Under the pieces are notes generated by a model. It saw nothing but the letters and a program-made list of their open reading frames with translations. It ran no database searches and was not told where the DNA came from. From Deltaproteobacteria bacterium (GTDB lineage Bacteria; Myxococcota; Myxococcia; Myxococcales; SZAS-1), in assembly GCA_018266075.1 (NCBI GenBank), contig JAFEBB010000031.1, positions 1 through 64,000 on the forward strand: DNA of 64,000 nucleotides, given 5' to 3'. Below are positions 42,173 through 51,387 of the stretch, piece after piece (the first letter of the stretch is position 1; every line of letters starts with the position of its first letter). The position numbers were made by a program, and so were the translations under genes.

Positions 42173-44791
42173 ATGTCCCGAACGAACTTGTTCTTCCGCG
42201 CCGCGTGTGCGCTGTCGCTCACCCTGGCCCTGAGCTGCGGTCGCGCGCCTGAGCCCGAGGCGTCGCGCCCCGTGCGCAGCACCAGCGCGCTGGCCATCAC
42301 CGGCCTGTTCGCGACGGGCGTGAACGCCGCCGGCGCCTCCCTCAACAACGGCAACACGGATCCGCACTACACGCTCTCCAGCAACGACGCGGCCAACCCG
42401 GGCCCCAACGCCATTGTCATCAAGCCCGTGCCAGGCGGCTCCGGCTGGGCGGCGGACACGGCGGCGTCGAACTGGATCGGCACGCACACCGATGCCCGGG
42501 GCGGCAACGGCAAGATCTTCACCTACACCACCACGTTCTCGCTGCCAGCGTCGATGAGTCCCTCGACGGCCAACATCACCGGCACCTGGGCCTGCGACGA
42601 CACCTGCACCATCTCGCTCAACGGCACCAACATCGCGACCGTGACCAGCGCCACCTGGACGACGCTGAGCGCGTTCACCATCCCCGAGGGCAGCCCTTTC
42701 GTCGCCGGGTCGAACACGCTCGCGTTCGTGGTCAACAACAGCGGCGGCGGCATCACCGGCCTGCAGGTGGCGACAATCTCCGGCAGCGACCAGTGCAGCG
42801 TGGACAGCCAGTGCGCCACGAGCCAGTTCTGCAACACCGCTACGAACGCCTGCGTGACCAAGCTCTCCAACGGAACGTCGGTCCCGACGATCAGCGGCCA
42901 CAACCCCGCGCTCACCGGCACCTGCACCACGGCGGTGGGCACCGCGGTCTGCGCGAGCGGCGTCTGCGACACGGGCGACAACAAGTGCGGCTATGCCAAC
43001 TCCGACGGCCCGTGCACCACGGGCACTGCGAGCGTGTGCCGCTCGGGCGCGTGCAGCAGCAACGGCACCTGCGAGCCCGCCGGCGGCTGCAACGTGGACG
43101 CCGACTGCACCGCCGGCAACTGGTGCAACGAGGCGACACACGCCTGCACCGCCCAGCTTTCCAACGGCACGCCCATCCCCAGCGACCCCGGCCACAGCCC
43201 CACGCTCAACGGCACCTGCACCGCGGCCGCGGGCACGTTGGTGTGCGCGAGCGGCGTCTGCGACACCTCGAACAACGAGTGCGGCGTCGCCAATGGCAAC
43301 GGCCCGTGCGTCACGGGCAGCGTCTGCCAGTCGGGCGCCTGCAGCACCAACGGGACCTGCGAGCCCGCGGGCGGCTGCAACGTGGACGCGGACTGCTCGA
43401 GCGGAAACTGGTGCGACGAGTCCACGCACACCTGCATCGCGCAGCTCCCGAACGGCTCGCCCATCCCGAGCGACCCGGGCCACTCGCCGACGCTCAACGG
43501 CACCTGCAGCCCGGCCGCGGGCGCGCTGGTTTGCGCGAGCGGCGTCTGCGACTCGACCAACAACGCGTGCGGCTTCGCCAATGGCGGAGGTCCGTGCGCG
43601 ACGGGCAGCGTCTGCCAGTCGGGCGCCTGCAGCACCAACGGGACCTGCGAGCCTTCCGGCGGCTGCAACGTCGACGCGGATTGCACGGGCGGTCAGTGGT
43701 GCAACGAATCGACGCACACCTGCACCGCGCAGCTCCCGAACGGCACGCCCATCCCGACCGACGGCTCGCACGTGACCGGCACCTGCACGCCAGCCTCGGG
43801 CGCGCTGGTGTGCACCAGCGGCGTCTGCGACACGACCGATAACGCGTGCGGTCTCGCGGATGGCGACGGCCCGTGCACCACGGGCAGCGTGTGTCGCTCG
43901 GGCGCGTGCAGCGTGAGCGGCACCTGCGAGCCCGCCAGCGGCTGCAACGCGGACGGCGATTGCTCGAGCGGCAACTGGTGCAACGAGTCGACGCACCGCT
44001 GCACGCCCACGCTCGCCGACGGCACCGCCGTGCCCACCGACGGCTCCCACTCGAACCCCACCCTGGACGGCACCTGCACCACGGCCGCGGGCGCGCTGGT
44101 GTGCACGAGCGGCGTCTGCGACACGGCCGACAACGCCTGCGGCTACGCCAACGGCGACGGCCCCTGCGATGCGACCAGCGGCCCGAACGTCTGCCGCTCG
44201 GGCGCCTGCAGCAGCAACGGCACCTGCGAGCCCTCCGGCGGCTGCAACGTCGACGCGGACTGCACCAACCCCGCCACGCCCACCTGCGACACCTCGACCC
44301 ACACCTGCACCCTGGTCGTGACCACGACGACCACCACCTCGTCGACCGCGTCGAGCAGCGGATCCGGATCCGGCAGCGGCTCGACCACCACCTCGTCCTC
44401 GGGATCGGGCTCGTCGTCCTCGGCGAGCGGTTCTGGCTCGGGCAGCGGCTCGTCCTCGACCACGACCGCCACCTCGAGCAGCTCCAGCTCCGGCTCGAGC
44501 GGCACCTCGGCGACGTCCTCGTCGTCGTCTTCGGGCAGCAGCCACGGCGCCTCGAGCGGCTCGGGCGGCAGCGCGGGCGCCACCAGCACCGGCTCGAGCG
44601 GCTCCAACGGCGGCAGCGCCGGCGCGACGGGCGGGTCGGGTGCGGCCGGCGGCAGCAACGGCGGCGGCGGCCTCGCGGCGGGCGGCGGCTGCAACTGCGG
44701 CACCGGCCTGCCTGCGGATCCGTTGTCGCTCGGCAGCTTGCTCGTGGGCCTGATGGCGCTCGGCCGCCGGACGCTGCGCCGTCGCCGCTAG
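42173..44791 (+). CDS. Cys-repeat surface protein with MYXO-CTERM-like tail
   Basis: The 872-residue protein begins with a lipoprotein-like signal (CALSLTLALSCGRAP). Residues about 40-205 form a beta-sandwich domain (FTYTTTFSLPASMSPSTANI, ACDDTCTISLNG) that may bind carbohydrate. Residues about 205-710 hold tandem Cys-rich units of about 96 residues (VCRSGACSSNGTCEP, GGCNVDADCTAGNWC). Then come a Ser/Thr/Gly stretch and a C-terminal GGGCNCGTGLPAD, hydrophobic LLVGLMALG and RRTLRRRR, like the MYXO-CTERM sorting signal handled by myxosortases. If so, it is processed and anchored at the cell surface. The dual signal (N-terminal Cys and C-terminal tail) is unusual. Confidence 0.82.
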   Translation: MSRTNLFFRAACALSLTLALSCGRAPEPEASRPVRSTSALAITGLFATGVNAAGASLNNGNTDPHYTLSSNDAANPGPNAIVIKPVPGGSGWAADTAASNWIGTHTDARGGNGKIFTYTTTFSLPASMSPSTANITGTWACDDTCTISLNGTNIATVTSATWTTLSAFTIPEGSPFVAGSNTLAFVVNNSGGGITGLQVATISGSDQCSVDSQCATSQFCNTATNACVTKLSNGTSVPTISGHNPALTGTCTTAVGTAVCASGVCDTGDNKCGYANSDGPCTTGTASVCRSGACSSNGTCEPAGGCNVDADCTAGNWCNEATHACTAQLSNGTPIPSDPGHSPTLNGTCTAAAGTLVCASGVCDTSNNECGVANGNGPCVTGSVCQSGACSTNGTCEPAGGCNVDADCSSGNWCDESTHTCIAQLPNGSPIPSDPGHSPTLNGTCSPAAGALVCASGVCDSTNNACGFANGGGPCATGSVCQSGACSTNGTCEPSGGCNVDADCTGGQWCNESTHTCTAQLPNGTPIPTDGSHVTGTCTPASGALVCTSGVCDTTDNACGLADGDGPCTTGSVCRSGACSVSGTCEPASGCNADGDCSSGNWCNESTHRCTPTLADGTAVPTDGSHSNPTLDGTCTTAAGALVCTSGVCDTADNACGYANGDGPCDATSGPNVCRSGACSSNGTCEPSGGCNVDADCTNPATPTCDTSTHTCTLVVTTTTTTSSTASSSGSGSGSGSTTTSSSGSGSSSSASGSGSGSGSSSTTTATSSSSSSGSSGTSATSSSSSSGSSHGASSGSGGSAGATSTGSSGSNGGSAGATGGSGAAGGSNGGGGLAAGGGCNCGTGLPADPLSLGSLLVGLMALGRRTLRRRR
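43031..44316 (+). repeat. In-frame coding repeat of about 288 bp
   Basis: Units begin at 43031, 43319, 43607, 43886 and 44186, with periods of 288, 288, 279 and 300 bp; the last unit is partial and a diverged unit precedes the first. Units 2 and 3 share stretches of near-identical DNA at their starts, which suggests recent duplication or gene conversion. Confidence 0.85.
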
Positions 44792-44893
44792 CGAAGATTG
44801 CCGAGGATCGCTCGGGGGTTCGCGGTGCGTCTTTCGCGCCCGGGGCGATCCGTGCCAACGTCGGAAGCGGGAAAAACGGGGCCGGTGAGCGAG

Positions 44894-45517
44894 ATGGTCG
44901 GGTTGGTGATGCTAGCGGTCTTGGCCGGGGCGCCAGACGCCGACGGCTGGACCATGGTCGTCGACTCCGACGTGAAGGTCTTCACCCGCAGCCAGCCCGG
45001 CGCGCGCGTGCACGAGATCAAGGCCGACGCGGTCCTCCAGGTCACGCCCAAGGAGTTCCGCGAGGTGCTCGTCGACACCGAGTTCACCCGCAAGGCCAAG
45101 TGGATCGGCGAGTACCGCACCGTCGACCACCCCAGCGCGAACGTGTGGATCCGCTACACCCGCCTGGATCTGCCGATCGTCGACGACCGCGACTACTTCA
45201 TCGAGATCCACCGCGACTCCGACCTCGCCGAGGACGGAACGGGCACCTTCCACTCGAGCTGGAAGCCCTGGGGCCTGAACCTTCCGGCGCGCAAGGGCGT
45301 GGTCCGGGTGACCACCAACAGCGGCTACTGGGACGTGAAGACCGCGCCCGACGGCGTGCACGCGCAGGTCGAGTACTACCTGATGTTCGATCCCGGCGGC
45401 ATCGTGCCCGGCTGGGCCGCCGACCAGGGCAACAAGCGCATCCTCCCCGACGTGCTGCACGGCGTGGAGAAGGAAGCCCTCAAGCGCCGCGAAGAGAAGG
45501 CCAGTGCGCAGAAGTAG
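44894..45517 (+). CDS. START/SRPBCC-like lipid-binding domain protein
   Basis: The 207-residue protein has a signal-like N-terminus (MVGLVMLAVLAGAPD) and a START-like domain: SDVKVFTRSQPGARVHEIKA, FREVLVDTEFTRKAKWIGEY, then WIRYTRLDLPIVDDRDYF and YYLMFDPGGIVPGWAAD. START/SRPBCC folds bind lipids or other hydrophobic ligands. The inner ATG at 44894 is chosen because the upstream frame lacks signal features and this start has GGTGAGCGAG before it. It is convergent with the MoxR gene, 3 nt apart. Ligand unknown. Confidence 0.78.
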   Translation: MVGLVMLAVLAGAPDADGWTMVVDSDVKVFTRSQPGARVHEIKADAVLQVTPKEFREVLVDTEFTRKAKWIGEYRTVDHPSANVWIRYTRLDLPIVDDRDYFIEIHRDSDLAEDGTGTFHSSWKPWGLNLPARKGVVRVTTNSGYWDVKTAPDGVHAQVEYYLMFDPGGIVPGWAADQGNKRILPDVLHGVEKEALKRREEKASAQK

Positions 45518-45520
45518 CGA

Positions 45521-46447
<927 letters not shown>

Positions 46448-46477
46448 GGGCGCCAATCTAGCCCAATCTGAAAGGAC

Positions 46478-46581
46478 GCGAGCGGCCGTCGCCCGCGGGG
46501 CGCCGGCAGGCTCGGGTGCCAGGCCTTCCCTGAAACGCGAAGCAGATGCAGGTGCTTGGGGAACGGTCACGGTGATCGGTG
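46478..46581 (-). repeat. Left arm of an inverted-repeat pair
   Basis: Read as the reverse complement from 46581, the first 40 nt match 47001-47040 at 32 of 40 positions. After a diverged middle, the distal part (GCGACGGCCG and TCGC) matches again. The region 46448-46755 holds no gene apart from this arm. Confidence 0.7.
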
Positions 46582-46755
46582 TGCGGTGATCGGGGATTCC
46601 GCGACCTTGCACTTGCCCCGCGACAGCCGCGTCAGGGGTGGTGCGAGCCGGTCGTCGAAGGATTCGGTTTAAGTGCCCGAGACGACGTCACCGCAATGTC
46701 GCGGTGTCACACGGCACCGGGCGTGCATACGTAGAGAGCAACCGAGGGTAGCGTC

Positions 46756-46968
46756 GTGGCGAAGCGAGCGATGGCAGCGTGGAAGGTGGCGGCGATGGTG
46801 CTGCTGGTGATCGTGCCGGGCGGCAGCCTGGTGCTCCTGGCGGCGGCGATCTTCCAGGCCTGGAAGCACCGCTCGGGTCCGTTCGCCTGGTTCGACAAGA
46901 AGCTCTCGCGCTCGGCAGCGTCGGATGCAAATTCGGCGCTGCTCCAGCTTGCGCCGCACCGGGCCTAA
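46756..46968 (+). CDS. Small single-pass membrane protein within inverted repeats
   Basis: The 70-residue product begins at a GTG (or the ATG five codons later) after a GAGGG. It has one long hydrophobic helix (VAAMVLLVIVPGGSLVLLAA) and a basic C-terminal part (WKHRSGPFAWFDKKLSR). It is the only plausible frame in the 419 bp between the inverted-repeat arms. No family recognised. The GC-rich codon use is like that of its neighbours. Confidence 0.5.
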   Translation: MAKRAMAAWKVAAMVLLVIVPGGSLVLLAAAIFQAWKHRSGPFAWFDKKLSRSAASDANSALLQLAPHRA

Positions 46969-47000
46969 GAGCTCGCGCTCACCCGCGCCGGTTCACGGTT

Positions 47001-47109
47001 CACCAGTCACGATCACTGTTCCCAAAGCACTTGCATCTGCCGAGTGCAGGGGCGGAAACGCGCGTATCCCCGCCCGCCGGCGCGCCGGCGCGCGACGGCC
47101 GTTCGCCAG
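47001..47109 (+). repeat. Right arm of the inverted-repeat pair
   Basis: This arm matches the reverse complement of 46478-46581 (32/40 over the outer 40 nt, and again near the inner end). With the left arm it brackets the small membrane-protein gene in an element of about 630 bp. Confidence 0.7.
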
Positions 47110-47133
47110 GTTCGATCGTGCGTCCGGCTCTGG

Positions 47134-48516
47134 CTACTGAACCTTCTTCATCCGCTCGACGAACTTCGCCGGCGCTTCGTAGCCCACGAGCTTGGCGTCT
47201 TTGACGGGCTCGCCGTTCGAGTCGAGGAACACGACCGTCGGCAGTCCGGGCACGTCGTACTTCTTGTTCAGCGCGTCGTTCGCGTCGGTGTCGTCGGTCT
47301 CATCGACCTTCACCATCACGAACCGCGCGGACTCCTTCTGCACCACGGGATCCGGGTAGGTCTTGGCCTCGAGCTCTTTGCAGGCGGCGCACCACTCCGC
47401 GCCGAAGTCGATGATCATCGGCTTGTGCTGATCGTGCGCGGCCTTCATGCCGACCTCGAGGCTCACGAACTCCGACTTGTGCGCGGCCTCGCTCGTCCCG
47501 GTCGTCGTTCCATTTCCCGCGACCGGCGGCGTGGGCTTGGTGGCCGCGCCGGCCGGGATCGCGAACCGCACGAAGAGCCCCAGCACCGCCAGCACCACGC
47601 CTGCGCCCTTGAGCGCCTTCTCGGTGCCGTCGCCGTGGAACGAGCGATTCAGCGCGCCGAACAGCACGCCCACGCCCACGGCGGCAGCGGCGATGAGCGC
47701 GGCCTGCGCCATCGCGTGACCGAAGTTGGCCATGGCCGCGCGCGCCGAGGGGAACGCGTCTTTCAGGTACAGCATCGCCAACGCGATCAGCGCGATCCCG
47801 AAGACGCTCTTGATGCCCTCCATCCAAGGCCCCGAGCGCGGCAGCTGCACGCTGAACGTGGCCAGCACGAAGAAGAGCGTGCCAATGCCAATCGCGTACA
47901 CGGTCATCAGCAGCGTGCCCAGCGCATAGTTCGCGGTGCCGCTCACGATGCCGGCGATGAGCGCGGTCACCGGGCCGCTGCACGGCGCGGCGACCAGGCC
48001 GGCCACCAGGCCCATGCTGAACGAGCCGAGCAAGCCGGGGCCGCCGACCTGGTTGAGCCGCTGCTGCAAGCCCGCCGGCAGGTTCAGCTCGAACACGCCG
48101 AACATGGGCATGGCCAATACGACGAAGAGCAGGGCGATGGGCACGATCACGAACGGGTTGGAGAGCAGCGCGCCCGAGGTCTTGTGGAGGGCGATGAGCG
48201 TCACGCCCACGGCGTCGTAGGTGAGGATCATCCCGCCCACGTAGGCCGCGCCGAGCCCCGCGTTCTGCAGCCGCGAGCCGCCCTTCTTCACGCCCATCAC
48301 CGAGAGCGTGATCGGGATCAGCGGGTAGACGCACGGCGTGAGCGACGTCCCGATGCCGGAGAGGTAGACGAATAAGAGCCCGATCGCGAGCTTGCCGCCG
48401 GTGAGCTGTCCGGCGATGTCGAGGTCGAACGCCGGGCCGCTGGGCATGAACTCGGGCAGCAGCCAGACCGCCAGGAAGGCGAGCCCCGCCAAGATCCCCA
48501 AGCGAACCATCTTCAT
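47134..48516 (-). CDS. dsbD: Thiol:disulfide interchange protein DsbD-like
   Basis: The protein moves reducing equivalents from cytosolic thioredoxin to periplasmic partners. The 460-residue product has a DsbD membrane domain of about eight helices with the redox Cys pair in GTSLTPCVYPLIPI and GLVAAPCSGPVTAL, then a C-terminal thioredoxin domain with AEWCAACKELEAKTY. The alpha domain of E. coli DsbD is missing. The ATG at 48516 (MKMVRLGILAG) is preferred over an upstream start at 48564. It may reduce the TlpA-like protein at 13.8 kb. It is divergent from the isc operon. Confidence 0.9.
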   Translation of the reverse strand: MKMVRLGILAGLAFLAVWLLPEFMPSGPAFDLDIAGQLTGGKLAIGLLFVYLSGIGTSLTPCVYPLIPITLSVMGVKKGGSRLQNAGLGAAYVGGMILTYDAVGVTLIALHKTSGALLSNPFVIVPIALLFVVLAMPMFGVFELNLPAGLQQRLNQVGGPGLLGSFSMGLVAGLVAAPCSGPVTALIAGIVSGTANYALGTLLMTVYAIGIGTLFFVLATFSVQLPRSGPWMEGIKSVFGIALIALAMLYLKDAFPSARAAMANFGHAMAQAALIAAAAVGVGVLFGALNRSFHGDGTEKALKGAGVVLAVLGLFVRFAIPAGAATKPTPPVAGNGTTTGTSEAAHKSEFVSLEVGMKAAHDQHKPMIIDFGAEWCAACKELEAKTYPDPVVQKESARFVMVKVDETDDTDANDALNKKYDVPGLPTVVFLDSNGEPVKDAKLVGYEAPAKFVERMKKVQ

Positions 48517-48630
48517 GCGAATACCTCGCGAAGGCCTGCTCAACACCCCCACCCGCCACCCCAATCCGCGGCAGTTTGCCGGCCTGTCTGGTTGCCTGCA
48601 ACTGCTGGAAATTGCTCAGCCAGGTTGCCT

Positions 48631-48658
48631 TGACTTTTCGCGTCGCGCCTTGATACTT
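48631..48658 (+). promoter_or_regulatory. Likely sigma-70-type promoter of the isc operon
   Basis: TTGACT (48631-48636) and GATACT (48653-48658) are separated by 16 bp, in a local AT-richer patch 76 nt upstream of the iscS ATG. No IscR-like operator was recognised, although a binding site could be divergent. Confidence 0.5.
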
Positions 48659-48733
48659 GACTGCAGCGCTCCGCTTTAGCCTGCAGCGGCGGCGCTGATC
48701 GTGTATATCGCCGCCGCGCGTGAGAGGCACCGC

Positions 48734-49951
48734 ATGTTGAAGCTGCCGATTTACATGGACAACCACGCCACCACGCCGGTCGACCCGCGCGTGCTCGAGG
48801 CGATGTTGCCCTTCTTCCAGAACGACTTCGGCAACGCGGCCTCGCGCAACCACGCCTTTGGCTGGCGTGCCGAAGAGGCGGTCACGCGCGGGCGCGAGCA
48901 GGTGGCGGCGCTGATCGGCGCCGGCTCGCCCAAGGAGATCGTCTTCACCTCGGGCGCCACCGAGAGCGACAACCTGGCCATCAAGGGCGCGGCCGAGTTC
49001 TACAAAGAGAAGGGCAACCACCTCATCACGCTCAAGACCGAGCACAAGGCGGTCCTCGACAGCTGCAAGCGCCTCGAGCGCGAGGGCTACGAGGTCACCT
49101 ACCTCGACGTGAAGAAGGACGGCCTCGTCGACCTCGACGTCCTGCGCGCGGCCATCACGCCCAAGACCATCCTCGTGTCGATCATGCACGCCAACAACGA
49201 GATCGGCGTGCTCCAGCCCATCGCGGAGATCGGCGCCATCTGCCGCGAGAAGGGCGTGCTCTTCCACGTCGACGCGGTGCAGTCGCTGGGCAAGGTGCCG
49301 TTCGACGTCGAGAGCATGAAGGTGGATCTCGCGTCCATCAGCGCGCACAAGATGTACGGCCCCAAGGGCGTGGGCGCGCTCTACGTGCGCCGCAAGCCGC
49401 GCGTGCGCCTGGCGCCCATCATCGACGGCGGCGGCCACGAGAACGGCATGCGCTCGGGCACGCTCAACGTCCCCGGCATCGTGGGCCTGGGCAAGGCCGC
49501 GGAGCTGGCCAAGGCCGAGATGGCCGAAGAGGGCGCGCGCCTGCTGGCCCTGCGCGAGAAGCTGCGCAAGGGCATCGAGAAGCGCCTGGACATGACCGTG
49601 GTGAACGGCTCGCTGGAGCACCGGCTGCCGGGCAACCTGAACATCTCCTTCGCGTACGTCGAGGGCGAGGCGCTGATGATGGCGCTCAAGGACGTGGCCG
49701 TTTCGAGCGGCTCGGCGTGCACCTCGGCCAGCCTGGAGCCCAGCTACGTGCTGCGCGCGCTGGGCGTGGAAGAGGATCTGGCGCACAGCTCCATTCGTTT
49801 TGGCCTGGGACGCTTCAACACCGAGGAAGAGGTCGATTACGTGCTCGACCTGGTGGAGAAGAAGGTCACCAAGCTGCGCGAGCTCTCGCCCCTGTACGAG
49901 ATGGCCAAGGAAGGCATCGACCTGAAGTCGGTGACCTGGGCCGCACATTAA
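48734..49951 (+). CDS. iscS: Cysteine desulfurase IscS
   Basis: IscS provides sulfur for Fe-S cluster assembly. The 405-residue PLP enzyme shows [14 protein letters not shown], the PLP-contact His in [10 protein letters not shown], the Schiff-base Lys in [14 protein letters not shown] and the active-site Cys loop [23 protein letters not shown] precedes the ATG at 48734. It is the first gene of iscS-iscU-iscA-hscB-hscA-fdx. The stop TAA lies within a WAAC-N6-GTTW palindrome. Unlike many operons, no iscR precedes it. Confidence 0.96.
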   Translation: MLKLPIYMDNHATTPVDPRVLEAMLPFFQNDFGNAASRNHAFGWRAEEAVTRGREQVAALIGAGSPKEIVFTSGATESDNLAIKGAAEFYKEKGNHLITLKTEHKAVLDSCKRLEREGYEVTYLDVKKDGLVDLDVLRAAITPKTILVSIMHANNEIGVLQPIAEIGAICREKGVLFHVDAVQSLGKVPFDVESMKVDLASISAHKMYGPKGVGALYVRRKPRVRLAPIIDGGGHENGMRSGTLNVPGIVGLGKAAELAKAEMAEEGARLLALREKLRKGIEKRLDMTVVNGSLEHRLPGNLNISFAYVEGEALMMALKDVAVSSGSACTSASLEPSYVLRALGVEEDLAHSSIRFGLGRFNTEEEVDYVLDLVEKKVTKLRELSPLYEMAKEGIDLKSVTWAAH

Positions 49952-49962
49952 CTTTTTGGTTT
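49949..49962. other. WAAC-N6-GTTW palindrome at the iscS stop
   Basis: TAAC TTTTTG GTTT begins at the iscS stop codon and extends into the 24-nt spacer before iscU. The location could affect iscU translation or be a binding site. Confidence 0.6.
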
Positions 49963-49975
49963 CACGGAGCAGCAC

Positions 49976-50419
49976 ATGGCCTACAGCGACAAGCTCATCG
50001 ACCACTACGAGAACCCGCGCAACGTCGGCACGCTCGACAAGAGCGACGACAGCGTCGGCACCGGCCTCGTGGGCGCGCCCGCCTGCGGCGACGTGATGCG
50101 GCTCCAGCTCAAGATCAACGAGCAGACCGGCGTCATCGAAGACGCGCGCTTCAAGACCTTCGGCTGCGGCTCCGCGATCGCCTCGAGCTCGCTCGTGACC
50201 GAGTGGGTGAAGGGCAAGTCCATCGACGACGCCACCCAGATCACCAACAAGGAGATCGCCCAGGAGCTCTCCTTGCCGCCGGTGAAGATCCACTGCTCGG
50301 TGCTCGCCGAGGACGCCATCAAGGCCGCCATCGCCGACTTCCGCGCCAAGCAGGCCAAGAAGAAGGGCGAGGCCGCCGCGAGCCAGCCCCCTGGCGACGG
50401 TCCTCAGGTGGCGCGATGA
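49976..50419 (+). CDS. iscU: Iron-sulfur cluster scaffold IscU
   Basis: The 147-residue scaffold has the three cluster Cys residues in GAPACGDVM, FKTFGCGSAIASSS and VKIHCSVLAEDAI, and the HscA-binding LPPVK motif. A charged C-terminal extension (about 130-147, rich in Lys/Ala/Pro) goes beyond the usual length of about 128. It is coupled to iscA by an ATGA overlap. Confidence 0.96.
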   Translation: MAYSDKLIDHYENPRNVGTLDKSDDSVGTGLVGAPACGDVMRLQLKINEQTGVIEDARFKTFGCGSAIASSSLVTEWVKGKSIDDATQITNKEIAQELSLPPVKIHCSVLAEDAIKAAIADFRAKQAKKKGEAAASQPPGDGPQVAR

Positions 50420-50823
50420 TCGAGGCGGTCATGTCGGATCCGATTGCTCCCACGCCTCCGCCCGCTGCTCCCGCCCCGGCGCCCAAGCCGGCCGCCAAGG
50501 GCATCCTGCTGGCCGACAACGCCGTCGCGCGCATCCAGAAGATGCTCGCCGACCGCGGCACGCCCAACGCCGGCCTGCGCATCCAGGTGAAGGGCGGCGG
50601 CTGCTCGGGCCTGCAGTACGACATGAGCTGGGCCGAGGCGGCCAAGGAGCGCGACAAGGTCTTCGAGCGCGACGGCGTGCGCGTGTTCGTCGACCCGAAG
50701 AGCTACCTGTACCTGGTGGGCACCACGCTCGAGTACCAGGAGTCGCTGATGGAGTCGGGGTTCAAGCTCGTGAACCCCAACGCCAAGACCAGCTGCGGCT
50801 GCGGGCAGAGCTTCACCGCCTAG
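50416..50823 (+). CDS. iscA: A-type Fe-S carrier IscA
   Basis: The A-type carrier shows GGGCSGLQYDMSW and the C-terminal Cys pair SCGCGQSF. The 135-residue protein has a Pro/Ala-rich N-terminal extension of about 28 residues (PTPPPAAPAPAPKPA) not found in E. coli IscA. An alternative start within it would give the normal size. The ATG overlaps the iscU stop. Confidence 0.94.
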   Translation: MIEAVMSDPIAPTPPPAAPAPAPKPAAKGILLADNAVARIQKMLADRGTPNAGLRIQVKGGGCSGLQYDMSWAEAAKERDKVFERDGVRVFVDPKSYLYLVGTTLEYQESLMESGFKLVNPNAKTSCGCGQSFTA

Positions 50824-50837
50824 CCAAGAGTTTTTCC

Positions 50838-51383
50838 GTGTCCAACCACTTCGAGCTCTTCGGCCTGCAAAAGGCCTTCGAGCTGGATGCCAAGGCTCTC
50901 GACGCCCGCTACCGCGAGCTCAGCCAGCAGTGGCACCCGGACAAGCAGACCTCGGGCGACGCCAAGCAGCGTCTGCAGGCGCTTGAGATGAGCGCCCACC
51001 TCAACCAGGCCTACAAGACTTTGCGCGACGCTTCGGCGCGCGCCGCGTACCTGCTCAAGCTCCTCGGGCTGGATCTCGATCAAGAGGGCGAGCGCACGTT
51101 CCAGATGAACCCGGCCTTCCTCGCGGAGATGCTGGAGCTGCGCGAGGAGCTCGACGCCGCCAAGAACAAGAACGACGTGCAGCGCGCGCTGGCGATGGGC
51201 AAGCAGATGCAGGAGCGCGAGAAGGAGACGCACGCCAAGCTCGCGGAGCTCTTCGCCCAGCAGCTCGCGAGCCCCGAGCACGCCCGCTTGCAGAAGCTGG
51301 GCGACCAGGTGGCGGCCTTGCGCTACTACCGCCGCTTCCTCGACGAGGTCTCCGCCATCGAGGACGAAGCGACCCAGGTTTGA
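50838..51383 (+). CDS. hscB: Co-chaperone HscB
   Basis: HscB is the J-protein that delivers IscU to HscA. The 181-residue protein has the J-domain motif [14 protein letters not shown] and a helical C-terminal domain ([18 protein letters not shown]). Start is a GTG with a weak ribosome-binding site (AGAGTTTTT), suggesting coupling to iscA. It overlaps no gene but lies 4 nt upstream of hscA. Confidence 0.94.
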   Translation: MSNHFELFGLQKAFELDAKALDARYRELSQQWHPDKQTSGDAKQRLQALEMSAHLNQAYKTLRDASARAAYLLKLLGLDLDQEGERTFQMNPAFLAEMLELREELDAAKNKNDVQRALAMGKQMQEREKETHAKLAELFAQQLASPEHARLQKLGDQVAALRYYRRFLDEVSAIEDEATQV

Positions 51384-51387
51384 ACCC

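Noticed and set aside
42180-42193. GAAC GAACTT GTTC in the Cys-repeat gene, a possible LexA-type box
   Set aside because: It lies inside the signal-peptide codons, and the outer bases differ from the palindrome family. LexA boxes would be expected in promoters.
48701-48710. TGTATATC near iscS as another GATATATC
   Set aside because: The first base differs, so it is not an exact copy and was left out of the count.
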